Origin: Puffinus mauretanicus
Lineage: Eukaryota > Chordata > Aves > Procellariiformes > Procellariidae
Direction of reading: 5' to 3'
Assembly (NCBI GenBank): GCA_023333565.1
Contig: JAJKFH010000948.1
Span: 806,001 to 870,000, forward strand
DNA: 64,000 bases
Part shown: positions 39,701 to 53,700 of the stretch, piece after piece
Position numbering within the stretch: the first letter of the stretch is position 1
Layout of the letters: each line of letters begins with the position of its first letter
The notes under the pieces: model-generated
What the model was told of the DNA's origin: nothing
What the model saw: only the letters and a program-made list of their open reading frames with translations
Databases searched by the model: none
Program-made: the position numbers and the translations under genes

Positions 39701-42700
39701 AGGGTAGGGAGCAGAGCTCCGTTTAAGTTTACTCCTTGTCCGCGTGTTTATGCAGAACTCCTGAATACAGCATTAGTTTGCATTTTTGTAGAGGCTTTCC
39801 TTCAAGGAAATGGAGAATTTCAGTAAATGGATAGCATCTTTTTGAATGTAAGTGTTGAAAGTTAAGTTTCAAATCAGATTTTTTTTTTCCCCTGGGAGTC
39901 TTGAGAATTAGGCGTGAACTACCAGATATATTTTACGGAAAAGAAAGCTGGAGTATTGAGAGATTTGAGTTCACAGCAAATCAGTCACAAAGTTAAAATT
40001 AGAATCTGTTACTCCAAACTTGTGTGTTTGCTCAATTTATGATAACTTTTACGATTGGTATTAACAGAAAAGAATAACAATAGTTACTCCAGTGTCTTCA
40101 TTTACTGTTGTTGATAAATACCTTTGAAATTATAAATCTAGGATGTTCACTCATTCTATCCTTGTGTCTTTGTAACATTGAAGCTGCTTAGTGCAGAGAA
40201 GGAAGAGGAGGCATGGTTTTACTACTGTCTCAGGAAGCAAATTCTGACAGGTGTCTGTCTTTAGATCAGTAACTTATTACTAGAAGCACAGCTGAAGGAA
40301 GGAGCCATTCTGAAGTAAAAGTGTCAACCATCAGAACTTTATGTCAGCAATGAAAATAATGTGTATGTTCTCCTTTTACAGCACAGGACGTGGGGTTTAT
40401 GTATGAGTACTTGCTTTTGCAACTAACAAAATCTGTCAGGGAAAAAATTTATAATGGAATCACATCAAATTCTGCTTCAACAACATCTGCCATGTTTGCT
40501 GAAAGGATTTTTTTTTTTAAAGTATTCTTGTAAATGACTGACTAACTTCTCAAACATTAAAAAATGCTCATAGAAATAATGATCTACACCACAAAGTGGA
40601 ACATATTATATATTAATAATTTTAGAATTAATAAAACAAGAGAAATTAGAGATGTGAGCAAATGATATGAAATACAAAATTGATATGATATATAAAACTG
40701 TGTAATGGGCTGTGAAAGAAGGGAGGTTATAGTGTGATTTTTTTCACGAGATGCAAACAAGGAAAATTAAGCCAATTAAACTAAAGCCAAGATACGGTGT
40801 TAAGGATAAGCTCCTCCAGTTACAAAATTAACCTACATACAGCAAAATGGTAGAAATACATACAGAAGCAGATATAATACATTTTGTTCTTGATAGTTTC
40901 TTGATACTTGGATTCTTTAAATGGAATTTAAAGATTGCTACTGTAAAGAGTTATAAAATCAGTTTAAATACCTAGAAATAAACTTTAGAAAAATGGATGC
41001 TTTTTGAGCCATCTAACCAGGTAGTGACTTCTCTGCGTATATTCTATGAAAAATATGAGAAATAATTATATTTTAAAAATAATTTAATAATTTTATTTTA
41101 TATTAGGGTCATTTTTGAAGGCAAATTTTGTTTGGTAAATCAAAGAAGAATATTTTACTTTGTTTTTCACCTGTAGAGCCTGCTTAGAAATAAGTATTAA
41201 GGTTGAACCTTATATAAAACAGTTTAAATTAGTTACAAAGTATATATTTGCCTATACTCCTTCTGAGATCTTATCTCAGAGGTCTGTCCCAATGTAATGC
41301 TTCTTTTTTCTCAAGGACTCAGCCTGTCTGAGGAGTAGAAGATAAGTATTCTTAAGCAGAGAGAGGGCAGTTTTCAAAATCGGATGATACACCCACTGTC
41401 TCAGTGGAAAGTCATACCCAAGAGCTGTGTTTTCTCTGCAGAGGAGCCATCTATCACCAGTCTCTGAACTGATTTCTGGATGAAGCCTTCTGATTCTTGA
41501 AGCATGTCCTGTTCCAAAGTCTTAGAGATACATAGAGGTAGATCATTAACAGCTTAGTCTCTAGGAAAATGAATTTTAATGTTACCTCAAAGTGCTGACA
41601 GGTCGGCTTCTTCAAATCATGGTTCTGAAAGATGCTGCACCCTGTAAAACCTCTTCTGAGTGCCATTGCATCGAAGACACTGTACCAAGTTACAAACCTT
41701 TTCTGATACCTTCTAGAAGTCAACTCCCTTTTCTTTGATATTTTTGCTTTGACATTTGTACTTTTGAGACACTGCTTCCTTGCCAAAAACTTAATAGCTG
41801 TTATGTTGGTGTGTGCCATTCAGCTTCGAAGAGGAGACTAATGTATTGTTCTCAAATTCCTTCTCCGTGGAGGAAGTGCTGTCAGGCTTCTTGCTGGCAG
41901 TAAGAAATGGAACCAGACTCCTTCGAACTGTACACGTCAGTATCAAGACAAAGATTTTGATATTGTGGCAAACTGTTCCGGTCCATCCATTTACTCTCTC
42001 CATCCTCTACAATGCAAGATTGGCTGTAATTTCAGAAAAATGGAACCTGGAAAGAGTCTGCTTGTAGTCCTTGGAGCCCTCAAGCCGCCCTCCCTATGTG
42101 ATGCTCTTTGACAGGTGTAATAGTCTGACTTGTCGGTGCCATGGAGTTGGTCCTTATTCATCCCTGGCTAAAGGAGTTTAGAGCAACTTTCTCCTCTTAT
42201 CAGAAAAGAAAAGTGGCTAGAGGCTGACACCAGACTTCAGAGGTGAATAACTTGAATTTCTTCAGACAAAAAGTAGGAACAGTACCGGTAGTTTCAGGGT
42301 TCATAACAGAGAAGGGGATGGGTTCTGTGTTGCAACAAGGTCTTTGCACTAGGAGTGGTTTTGCTCCATTGTAGGCTGATGCATTTCTGATGTTTCTACC
42401 TTTCCATCTCCACATGGCCCTTTGGATTTTCTCGGAGATCCTGGCATTAGACAGTGTGTCTACAGAAGAATGTTATTTTGCTCGTGTAGATATTTTGTTC
42501 TTAAAAGACCGTGTCTCAGACTGAATTGTAAAGTCCTGCCTCTTCAGCACTCCATAGCTCAAAAGAAGCACGCAAAAGTCCTAACTGTCCAATATTGTTT
42601 ATATATTCTTCAATTATTGTTCTGAATCTGAATACTCTTCCACGTTTCATGAGAGTCCTGCCTCTCACAGGATGGTTTCAGCATCTGAATGTGCATTTTT

Positions 42701-44187
42701 AAGACTCATTTTCTCCCTTACTGCTCAAATAATGTCATGTGTGTCCACTCTCAGAGACTTGACTATTTGCTATTTATCTGGTATGCAAAGCTAAACTGCA
42801 TGCGCAGGGTATGTCCACTTTACATTCAGCATCTGAGTTGGCAGTGACAAATGTTTCTTTGGCTAGGAAGTTCAGTGAATCTGAATTCAGAGGCCATGAT
42901 GCCCTGCTGAGCACAATTTAAAGTTAATCGGCCTGTTTTTTTCTTCCTTTCCACTTTGCTGAGAGCTGCCTCTGAGTATTGGTGACCTCTCTGACAAGGG
43001 CAGTTTAGGACTCTCAGTAACATGTCCAAGGGTTATGTTCTTGTTCCCAGTAGGCCTATTTCAGACTTGTCCCTCAAATCATCCCCATGCTTGGTGCTGC
43101 CGATATTAGATAGCTTTTGTGCTTTGTTCATCCCCTGTAAGATAACTTGCTATTTTTATTGGGGCACAAAACTTTTTATTTCTATAAACTAACAACTTTT
43201 CTTAAGGCAATTACTAAAATAATGATTGATGTTAAAAAATTAGATAGCCTGGATGATTTGTAGGAAATATTGCAGGTAGGGTCTGGTCCACTGGACCAAA
43301 AAGTTGGGAATCAATCTCTCAGACTGTGTCAAAAGTACTTGGACATGGTTTCTCTCAGACTGAGTAGACTCTAGTTGATTGCAAAGCAGTTATTACATGG
43401 GACATTAGAATTCAGAAGAGCTACTGGGACAATGGTTTTTATGGTACAACACCCATTTGATTATGTTAATACATTTTTACATTAATTTCTGGAAGGCTCA
43501 ATAAATTAAGCAGAAGTGTATTTTCTTTATAACATTGTCTATCCACTATCTGTTGAACTTATTAAACAGAATAGGTGCAGGTTTCAAAGCCCAGTAGTGA
43601 GGTGCTTCCTTTTACTCCGCTAGCATCAGATCACTGGACAACAGGCCATCTCTGACATGAACAAACATTTAAGATCTGATCAAAGATGATTATTAGATAA
43701 ATCCTACCTTTCCCGGTAAATGCAGAATAAAGAATGAGCATACTTAAAATTGCATATCTCTCAGTAACATACTGAGTATTTTCAAAGTTAAATTTTTAAA
43801 TATATGTTCAAATAATTGGTTTGTGACAACTTTAACAGCAAAACGAACAGTACTGGTTTTGAATTTATTTAACTGCTTTTTGATGGAGAAAACTACCTTC
43901 TTTCACTTGATCAGACTTGAATGTTCACTTGATGTTGAGTAGCTCCAATACAAGCTTAGATCCTCGGTATTCATTGGATCTCTCTATTTTTAAGACACAA
44001 AGCAGAGACATAATTTTCTGATGCCCTGCTGAGAACAGTTAATATTTCCCAAAAATAGTCTTCTGACTAGAAAAATGTCAGGTCTGTAGGATGTAAATGG
44101 GAATTACAAGAAGCTGATTTTATCCTTTTCCTTTGTGAGTTTTGCTAACGGCAGAAATCATAAATGTTCAAAATGTCTGTTGGGAGC
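36787..44187. other. Long non-coding stretch, no gene assigned
   Basis: Mostly AT-rich unassigned DNA with a TTTATAT-type simple repeat at 37693-37727. Around 41450-42420 the base composition is more even. Two consecutive minus-strand open frames (41454-41819, 41791-42003) overlap there, with a third at 42200-42415. I recognise no domain in them. They may be a worn transposon or pseudogene, or chance. Confidence 0.35.
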
Positions 44188-44782
44188 TGTCATGGTTTAA
44201 CCCCAGCCGGCAACTAAGCCCCACCCAGCCACTTGCTCACTCCCTTCCAGTTGGATGGGGGAGAGAATCGGAACAGTAAAAGTGAGAAAACTCGTGGGCT
44301 AAGATAAAGACAGTTTAATAAGAAAAGCAAAAGCCGCGCACACAAGCAAAGCAAAACAAGGAATTCATTCACTGCTTCCCATCGGCAGGCAGGTGTTCAG
44401 CCATCTCCAGGAAAGCAGGGCTCCATCACGCGTAGCGGTTACTTGGGAAGACAAACGCCATCACTCCAAACGTCCCCCCCTTCCTTCTTCTTCCCCCAGC
44501 TTTATATGCTGAGCATGACGTCCTATGGTATGAGATATCCCTTTGGTCAGTTGGGGTCAGCTGTCCCGGCTGTGTCCCCTCCCAGCTTCTTGTGCCCCCC
44601 CAGCCTCCTCGCTGGTGGGGTGGGGTGAGAAGCAGAGAAGGCCTTGACTGTGTGTGAGCACTGCTCAGCAGTGACTAAAACATCCCTGTGTTATCAACAC
44701 TGTTTTCAGCACAAATCCAAAACATAGCCCCATACTAGCTACTGTGAAGAAAATTAACTCTATCCCAACCAAAACCAGCACA
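44188..44782 (-). repeat. Solo LTR, ERV-L-like, subfamily B
   Basis: A 595-bp LTR highly similar along its length to the copy at 32.0 kb and in the same orientation. It has TG...CA ends and is flanked by GGAGC (44183-44187) and GGAGT (44783-44787), a 5-bp target duplication with one change. The minus-strand TATAAA box lies near 44501-44509, with the TGACGTCC-type site next to it. No internal region is left. Confidence 0.92.
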
Positions 44783-45719
44783 GGAGTAAATATGGAAGAG
44801 GTTTATATTTTTCCCAGCAAACTGGGATATCCTAGAAAAAGTTGTATGTCTTTGTAATACTATAAAGACTAATTCAACAATGATTAACAGGTAAATTATT
44901 ATACAACTAAACCTATGTAAATATTACAAGAACAGATTCCTGTAAAATTTATAAAAATCACAGATGACAAGATATTAATCAAATAAGAAATCCCTTAAAG
45001 GAATTCATACAGTTTTGTGAACCATAAAAGCTGAACTCAACACACTTATCCCCAGCATCCTGATAGAACATTTTTTGTTCCTTATTTTTATTCATGAAGT
45101 TTCATTTCATTAGGATAGGAAGCTAACAATGAAGTGCTGAGTGGTTATAATAGGAGAAGCATGTAACAGAGTCAGACAAAGTATGACCTCACCTGAACTA
45201 AATAAGCACTCAGAAATGAGCTGATGTTCTTTACCACTGAAACATAATGACGATTATGTCATTACAGCATTCATGTTATTATATTATGTTTCATTTAGAG
45301 GAACCCTATGTATAATCATTTGTTCATTAATATCTAGCTATACAGGGCTACAGAGACAAAATACTTAAATAGTTCTATAAACAGTAAAGTGAGTTAAGGG
45401 GGTCTTACTTCCTTCATTGGGTGTTTTATCTGACTAACTCTGATAGTACATCACAAATTGCTTTCCAGAAATGCTGAGGTTTCAGATCTCCTTATTCAGG
45501 TCTCTTGGTAACATTATTTTATTTTGTTTAGTAAAGTAATTGTTTCCTCATAGGAAACACTGAATTATTGTAATTCCTTGGAACAAACTACAGAAAAATT
45601 ATGAAATGCCAAATAAAACCAGAAGACTTTTTTTAGAATTTTCATTTAGGAAAAAAATACTGTTCTTGTTAAAACATCTGGCAGATTTTTTTTCTGTGAG
45701 TCCTGGCCCTGGACCGACT

Positions 45720-45762
45720 CCTTGAGGTCACATCTTGAAGGCTGCGTGCAGTTCTGCTCCCC
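45720..45762 (+). mobile_element. Possible CR1 scrap
   Basis: About 40 bases encode RSHLEGCVQFCSP, close to the conserved CR1 C-terminal RT motif seen at 36.25 kb ([13 protein letters not shown]). Flanks do not clearly continue the match, so this is a short, old fragment or a coincidence. Confidence 0.45.
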
Positions 45763-48167
45763 CTCTCTCTCTCCAAAGGAATACTCTGCCTGTGTATCCA
45801 CAGGGATGGGCTTTCCCCCGTGAACTGTTTCCCTCTTCACATCAGGGATGCTCCTGCCTTTCTGTCGTCATCTACCTTATGCGCCGTGCAACCTGCCTAC
45901 CCAGCATTTTTGGCAATTTGTGCTCTGCTTTGCCCTAAGCCAGCTCTGATCTGAAAGCGTTGTGCTGAGGTTAATATAATAAGCCCTTCTGAGAGCACAG
46001 CACTTTTTGAATCGGAGCTGCTTCTGTCCACCTTAGCAAGATTGTCTGAAAGGCTTACAGGCAGCCCAGCTGTTTGTTAGTGTGCAAGTGTAAAATTTAT
46101 TTAGCTATTTCAAGACCCTGTTGGAGGGGAGGAAAATTCAAAATTTGGGGTGTGATGATTATTCAGGTTTAGCTTTTAATCACATTAATACTGCTCTTTC
46201 CATAACTCATCTAGATTAATTGCAATGAGGAATGTGTTCTGAACAAGGTAAAACATCACACCTTCCTGCTTGGAAAAGGGCAAGGTATCACAGAGAGCTA
46301 TAAAATCAGGACTGGCACGAAGAATGGGAGTGTGAAATAATTTAATCACTGTTTCTCAAAATACAGGGACTAGAGTCAGCCAATGGAATTATTTGATTTA
46401 AAACTAAATTAAGTACTTTTTCACACAATGTACCATTATGTTGTGAATTCATTCCCCGTGCAACCTTGTGAGGGCTAGAAGTATAAATGGGTTTATAAAG
46501 CAACTCTGTGAATTCATAAAGATTAGCTCAATTGGTGACTAAAAAACCCACCTGGTCTGGATGCAGACTCAGAAGGCCCATGTCTTACCACTGGGAGGGT
46601 ATACATGGACCTTTTTTTAAAGCAATCTCCAAACCCCTTCAGCTGGCCACTCTCGGAGGAGAGGATCTAGGCTCAGCAGACTGGTGTCTCAGTATTGTAG
46701 TTGTCCTTGAACTTCCTAAGTCCCCTGCTGCTCTGGCCTCTGAAAACACGGTCCCTGAACGTGTCTCTCTGTCTGCTGCTGGTAGGGACCCTGTGAATAT
46801 CCCACAGCAGAGAATAAGATGTAGGGCTAGACTTGCCTGTCAGGTTTTGAGAGGTGCAATAAAAACAGAGCCTGGCTGGCCACTCAGCTTTTCTGCCTTT
46901 TAAGCTGAACCTTCAGAGAGAGGCTTTGGTGAGGTGTTAAGAGAGATCACTGATGCAGAGGATGGCATTTCATTTGACCCTCAAATGCCGGTGGTTTCGT
47001 TTACGTCTTGGTGACCTGGCATGTTGCTGTCCTATGCTAGGCTGGGGAATTATGATGCCATTTCTTGTGTGCTTGGAACCGTACAAAACAATGTAGTCAC
47101 TACATACTTCATGCTTGCTAGCCATGAATATAAGCAGCACATAACTGGATAAATAAATTCACTGTGTACAATGTATATCCCAGCTGCCTTTATTCCTCTA
47201 AACATACAGTATTGACAGATAACTGTCAATACTAGGTGACTGCAATTTTAGTGTTCGTGGAATAAAACTTGGAAAAAGAAAAGTTAAACAGTAATAACAA
47301 GGCATATGTTTATACAGAGAAACATGTGGACTCAGAATTGTATCCTTTAAGATTTCTGGGAAGGGAAGCTCAAAGTAAACTGTGATTGCTCTCTCATACA
47401 TAAATGTAAAAATCTAATGAGAAAAAGCTATGATATGCCACCAGCTTTGTCTACTTACACTTTGTACTACTTACACTAGTAGGGAATGGGTTAAAAATTG
47501 ATAGTACTGAATGACTTATCAATAGCAGTCATCATTTCTATAGTCAAGGTATGTATATTCAAAACTAGTATATTCAAGATACACCTCGCCTTGATTTCAA
47601 AGCATGCTTAGGTGCTTTTTAAAACTTCAGTAGATGCCTCCATTTGTAGATACCTTGGAAAAATGGGGTCATGACACCTTTGCAAGTGAAGATTTCTTTG
47701 TGGGAGTTTATTTTCTTTACTGTGCATTATTTCTTTTAGATTGTATAATATTTTAAGTGTCTAGAAATATGTTGTGTACATTATTAAACATAATCAATAT
47801 TAGCCCTGGGAGCTTATTTTTATATTAATAGGAAAGACTAAAAAGAGGATTTAGGTGAACCAGGGATGTTGGAGTCCATCACTACGATCTAAAAACTTCT
47901 GCTTGGTGGTAAGGTAATCCCGGAAATATCTCAGTTGACTAATTCTGTCTCTGAAGAAGTGACAATTCTGCTGATGCTAGAAATCTGTGTTGGTCTTATA
48001 GCCAGAGCTGCTTCTCTCCCTGGTGGGACTGGGACGCTGAGCAGAGCAACGTCTATCCTGGTGTGACTTCTGAGCTTGCCAAATGCGTGGATGGCACCAG
48101 GCCTCTCATAAACTCTATCTGGAAGGTGCAATGGCGTGTGTGTCAGCACCTACCACCTACCTGACAG

Positions 48168-48196
48168 CTTACTGGTAACAGGAGGTTACCAGTAAG
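48168..48196. repeat. Perfect 12-bp inverted repeat, 5-nt loop
   Basis: CTTACTGGTAAC (48168-48179) and GTTACCAGTAAG (48185-48196) are exact reverse complements. A third partial copy (TTACTGGTTA) follows at once. It probably arose by local replication slippage or template switching. Confidence 0.65.
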
Positions 48197-50603
48197 TTAC
48201 TGGTTATAGCGCTTAACCAGGAAACAGGTGGCACGGGCTCTGCTCCTCTATTCAGCTTGAGGGTGCTCCCCACCCCTGGGGCTTGCCCTGGCTGCCAGGC
48301 TGCCACCCGCCCTGCACGGTGGCATTTTCCACTTCTCCTGACAAGCTGGACCACTGGAGGGAGAAGAATTAAAAAATCCCTCTAACTATACCAGAAGGCA
48401 TGGGGTGCCATAGTCCAGTGTTTCAGGCAGTTGGTTGGGCACTGTGGCTCCTCGGACTCCAGCCTTGGTGCACAGGATTCTTTCTGGTTTCATTTCCTGT
48501 AATTTTTATGCATTTTATTTTAAAACAGTCATTGGATAACGGCCTCTCAAAGTTTCTTAGGCATTTGAAACAAGTGTGGAAGGGAAATTTGGAAATATAT
48601 GTAAAAAGAATTAGGGTTATTCTTTGTAATGTCCAATACTTGAAAACTATGTGAAATACAAAAATCATTTCTCTCACTGTCAAAAAATCCAAGTTTACTG
48701 CACAGAAATATGTTTGCATTTGATTTTCTGTTTTACTAATCATTAACTAACTATTAAGCTGTAGAGTATGGTACTTATAATAAACAGTGGAGTCATATCT
48801 TGTTTGATATAAAATCTACAATCCTCATTTTGCTGCAACTGTGTCCTTGTTCAGCAGTGGATACAGAGACCATGCTAGTTAGAGAGAATGACGGCAGAAA
48901 CACATAGAAAGTCTGCTGTCTCAATGTATATACTTCTAGTGATGTCTAGGGCAATAAAATAGTGGCAGGGCCCCATGAAATGTAGATACATGCATGCCTT
49001 TGTTTATGATTTCAGGAAACCTGGAGCTTATCTCCATTCTGGCCTCAGTCTTTCCAGCTGTTGACCACCTGGATATAAACCAGGACAACTGTGTCTGATA
49101 TCGCGTATACTTACATATTTGTTTAAGGACATGTTAGGCATGTATAAAGATCCATTAGATCTAGTCTTGTCTATGCCTAGTTACCTGACATATTTACTTA
49201 GCTTTTCCAGAGAAAGAGAGAGTGCGATTCAAACACACAAAATGAAGCTTTTTAAGTTTTACACTTTTAATAACATGGTCTTGGACTTCTGTTGGTTGAA
49301 TAGTTCTAAATAAAAGCAGAATGAAAGGTGAACCCATAAAGAAAAGGTCTGAGACATCAAAAGATACCCTTGTAAGCAACAGAGGATACTGCAGAAGGGA
49401 AAATGATATTATATTCAGAAAGATCAGGCACCTTTGAGAGAAAGAAAAACAAATACTATGAAAGAGAATGAACCAAAAATATTAGAAGAAATTTAAAGGG
49501 AAAAGTGTACTAAAAGTAGCAAAGAAAACACTTATGGAACAGCCTTTTTTTTTTTTTCTTTAATTCTACTTAGGCAAATAAAAGGAGTTCAGAGACCAAA
49601 GCTGAGATAGGTTTCACACTATCCTTTTTGAAAAAGGAGATGGGAATGAAGATGAGGTTGAAGACCAAAGAAAATTAGGGCAGTAAAAGAAGCTATCGGA
49701 GAAGAGAACATACATAAATTGGAATAATGATAAAAGGGTTGGGTTTTTTTTCTTTGATATTTGAGAAGAGTATTTAGGTTTTTAAAATAGGCTACAAAAC
49801 TAGCAGTGAGAGCAGTAGTAAGCCTCAGTACTTGAGCTTCTCCATTGTTTTGAAAGGACATTAAAAGCAATCCAGTTCCTTGACTCACTACTTCAATGCA
49901 TTATAAATCTCTACACGGAAATACATACATGGCCTACAGATGCTTGCTTGTTCATAGAATAAGGACAAAAAAAAATGGTTCATGGCTCAGGTTATGTTAT
50001 CGGAGAGAAGTGGGGAGACGGCAAACATCAGCTCTAGCTGATACAGTGGTGGTTTTCTGGGCTTGCTGCGAGTTGCCTCTCACAGAAAGTTGATGTGGAG
50101 GGACAGGATATGCTTTCCACGAGGTTTACATGAACAGAAACAGGGAAAAGCTGAGCTTGGACTATTCATCGTTTAAAGGCTTCCAGTCAGTCCGTTCTTG
50201 AATGAATGCTTAATCTGAAGTATGCTTAGAACTAAGATCTTGGGGAGAAAAGTTAAAGAGCAGAGCAAGGGATTAGGGGAAGGCAGGCAGAGAACAGGAG
50301 AGCAAGGAGAAAGAAGCTATCACGTGCCACTTTAGGGAGTTTGTTGGAATTGGAGAATAAACGCAACATAGAGTGCAGTCCTAAATAAGTCTTCATGAAA
50401 ACACACAAGAAGCTGACAAGACTTATTCCTTGGCTTTTCATTCCTTTGAAAATGACTTTTCATTTTTTTGAAAAATCTTTACTCTTCTTTACTGAGGTGC
50501 ATGGTGTGAGAATTGGAGACAGTGCTTATTAAATGAAATGGGACTTTCTGACTGGATATAAGGTTGTTTTGTGTTTTGTTTTCTTTTGTGAGGATTGTTG
50601 GAT

Positions 50604-50750
50604 ACTGGAACAGGTTGCGCAGAGGGGCTGTGGAGTCTATGGCCCTGGAGATTTTCAAAACCCTCGGATACCTGATGTGAATTCAATGTTAACCTTGCTT
50701 TGTGGAGAAGGCTGGATCTCCTGAGGTCCCTTCCAACCTGAATCATTCTG
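50604..50750 (+). mobile_element. CR1 LINE 3' fragment
   Basis: Diverged CR1 3' sequence in plus orientation: TGGAACAGGTTGCGCAGAGG, the GTGGAGTCT..CCCTGGAGATTTTCAAAACC block, then AGGTCCCTTCCAACCTGAA and a final ATTCTGTGAG, a variant of the CR1 terminal octamer. It is severely 5'-truncated and old. Confidence 0.85.
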
Positions 50751-53700
50751 TGAGTCTCTCTGTTACATCTTCTCTGTTCTCTTTATCAGCCAGGAGGAGA
50801 ACAGGAGGTGGGACCTCGTGGTTGTGTCCACACTGAACCTTGTAATGGAACTTTGAATGCTACCAAAAACAAAAAAAAAATCAAGGAAAAAAATGTGTAC
50901 ATTCCTTTTCCCAGTAGTTCTGATTATTGTTGGTTCTTACATGTAAAATAAATGCAGAATTAAAGAATATTTATTGCTTAGGGTTGTTTTAGCCAGATCC
51001 TAAATCCACTGCAGTCCAGGGAAGTTTTTCTTTGGACTCTGTAAAAGCCTGTTACAGCAGCCTGGCAAAATCAAAGGACACAAATTACTGGAAACTTTAA
51101 TAGCAAATTTGTGGCAGCGCTGGTTACACATCTGGCTGGCAATACCACTGCTGGGGAGAGCTGTCCCATCTGTCCAATGACTCTTTTCTTTTATGAGGTA
51201 TCAACAATGCTGTGCCAGAGTACAGAACCTGGCAGGCACAACTGTGGTTGAGAAGCTGTTAAGGGTGATAATTGGGTAGATTATCTTGTCATAGCCATCT
51301 GATTATGCACAGTATTGCAGATATGGTGACCCTGATTTAAGAGGGTACTTTGGTAGTGCATATCATTGGCTGGTGGCATGTCCATGGAGCAACAAGCAGA
51401 AGAGAATATTAAAATCTCCAGAAAAAAGCTTAGAAAAGGGATTCATGGAAAATAATGTATATGTTCCTTGCTGTGTCATGTATAAGGATCTAGACAGGAT
51501 AAGGACTCTGAGATTGTCACATGAAAATGTCTCAGCTGGTAAAACCTCAAGCTGATTTTTCTAAAGAGCTGAATAATTTACTAAGTGCTTTCCATTTCAA
51601 AATGTGCGTTAGTGAAATCACATACTCTCTGGCATTAGTTCTCAGTGCATAAAAAGGTTCTGTTCTTTATGGCAGGTTAACGTATACGAACAAGCTGAGA
51701 AAGAGGGGTAAGTGTAGGTCCCTAATGCTTTCATAAATTTTATTACAGATACAGCGTCTAGACAATTTACTGACAAACACTTTGCACCAGGAGTACTGCT
51801 TAATTGCATGATGGGTTTTGTTGAGGACTGGTCCAGAAATGCCCCCATATTTGTTCTGGGACAGTTTCAAAAGTTTTTCTTCCCCCTTTCCATCAATTCC
51901 CTGCAAAAGTTCTCCACATTTTGTAGTTACTCTGTTGTCTGTTTACCTTTCCCTCACCTTTACTTCCCTGACTAAAGCCACCACTTTGCATTTACTGTTG
52001 TTAGTGAAAGCATCGTTGTATTTTTCAGTTGAAACCTAAAAGATTTCTTACAAAAAATCTATTTTTCTTCTAGGAAATGTTTTGATGAAAAAGCATTGAT
52101 CAGCTTCAGTTTTTATGTCTTTCTTTAAAGCATCCAGTATTGATTGACTACTGGTGCATGCATCATGCTTGGCTCTGTAGAGGAATATCTATAGGCAAAA
52201 CCTATGTTCCTTCATAATGGAAAGGTTGTGTAACACCAGTCAAATTTCAGGTGAAACTTTTGCAATTCCCTTTTGGAAAAATAAAAGAAGAATTTGATTA
52301 TGGGTCAGAGGCAGAAAGCAAGAATGGCAGGCTCAAACAGCAGTCTTTTTATCAAGGAAGAGGATAAGATGTCTTCAGTCTTCCTAGAACTACAGTTATT
52401 TCTCCTTTCCTCACTAAAATATTGCTGGTAAATCCAGGATCACTCTACCAGACATGCAAAACTATGTCCACTGTATAGACGATCCTTTGCCAGTGATGCT
52501 TTCTGTTTTGATAAGGTTGAGGTTACTTAGAGACAAGAGAGTAGAGGGAATGATTGTCAAAAAGGAAATCTGCAAGCAGTTCGGCATTTCTCACCGTACT
52601 TTTTTTCCGTCTTCTTTTCTAGAAAATGTAGTTGCAATGACAGATGCTGATCTAGCTTTTGACATAACTTTTAGTTTGCTGCTAGACTGAATGTTGGGGG
52701 TTTCTTAATATACGGTGTTGTTTTTTTTTTTTTCTCAATTATGTACAGTTTCTTTTGGCAAAAGGAAGCACTTCAACTAGACTGAACTTTGGGATGTGTC
52801 AAAACGTAAAGCCTGTGGGGCCTTTTGCATGTTTATGTTGCTTTTGCAAACATGCGCAATGCCAGCTGTGCAAAATGTCCCCTTTCAGCCTGAGGCTGGG
52901 CAGGAAACTGCACCCTGTCTTCCTACGCTTGGCTATGCTAATCCATGGTTGTGATTGCCAAGTGTGATTACTGCAACGCATTGTGCTGAAATACCAAATC
53001 GCTAGCCAAGTCAAGAGACCTAAAGGGAGAAATGGAGGCTTCCAGAGAGGTCTCTGGGCTTACTGGAATGCAAACTAAGAATGCTAGGTCCAATGTTAAC
53101 AAGAGATATGTCTACCCCATAGCAGCTTCCTGGCTTTTGCATGAGCAGTCTTTTAAAAAAAACGTAAAACCAAAACCAAACTAAAAAAACTCTAGTTCTG
53201 TTAAATAGATTCTGAGATTTCACAAATTAGAAGAGAATTGCTAGGTATTTTCATGCTCTTCAAAACCCAGCAAGGAACTGTGGCCTTCACTGCATTTGCT
53301 TCGTAGTTCTGCTACTCATGGATGCCTGTGAATATTCTTCCTACGCTGATAAGGTTCGCTGGTCCTTTCTGCTCTGTAAAGCTGGACCGTGTTGTTTCTC
53401 GGTTGGTGGATTCACCAGCTGAACAGTGTAGGTTAAACCCAGAGGTGCTGATGTCTTTTTAGTCCCTTACCTTTTACACATAACGCAGTTTCTTCCTGAC
53501 TCGCCCCATGCAGTCCGTCTGCTGTGGCCCCCAGCCATTCCTGTATTCCACGTTAGGCAACAGTAAGCCGTTTCCTCCTGAGCAGCACTAAGCTTTAGAG
53601 TCATGCCTTGGTAAGCTTGATATTCTTAGCTATCTGAATTCTTCTTTATTAACAGAATAACGTATATCCGGAGTGTCTTGTTACTGTCAGTGAATGGATT

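Noticed and set aside
46532..46903. 123-codon plus-strand open frame
   Set aside because: No recognisable domain, no splice or promoter signals, and length within chance for this composition.
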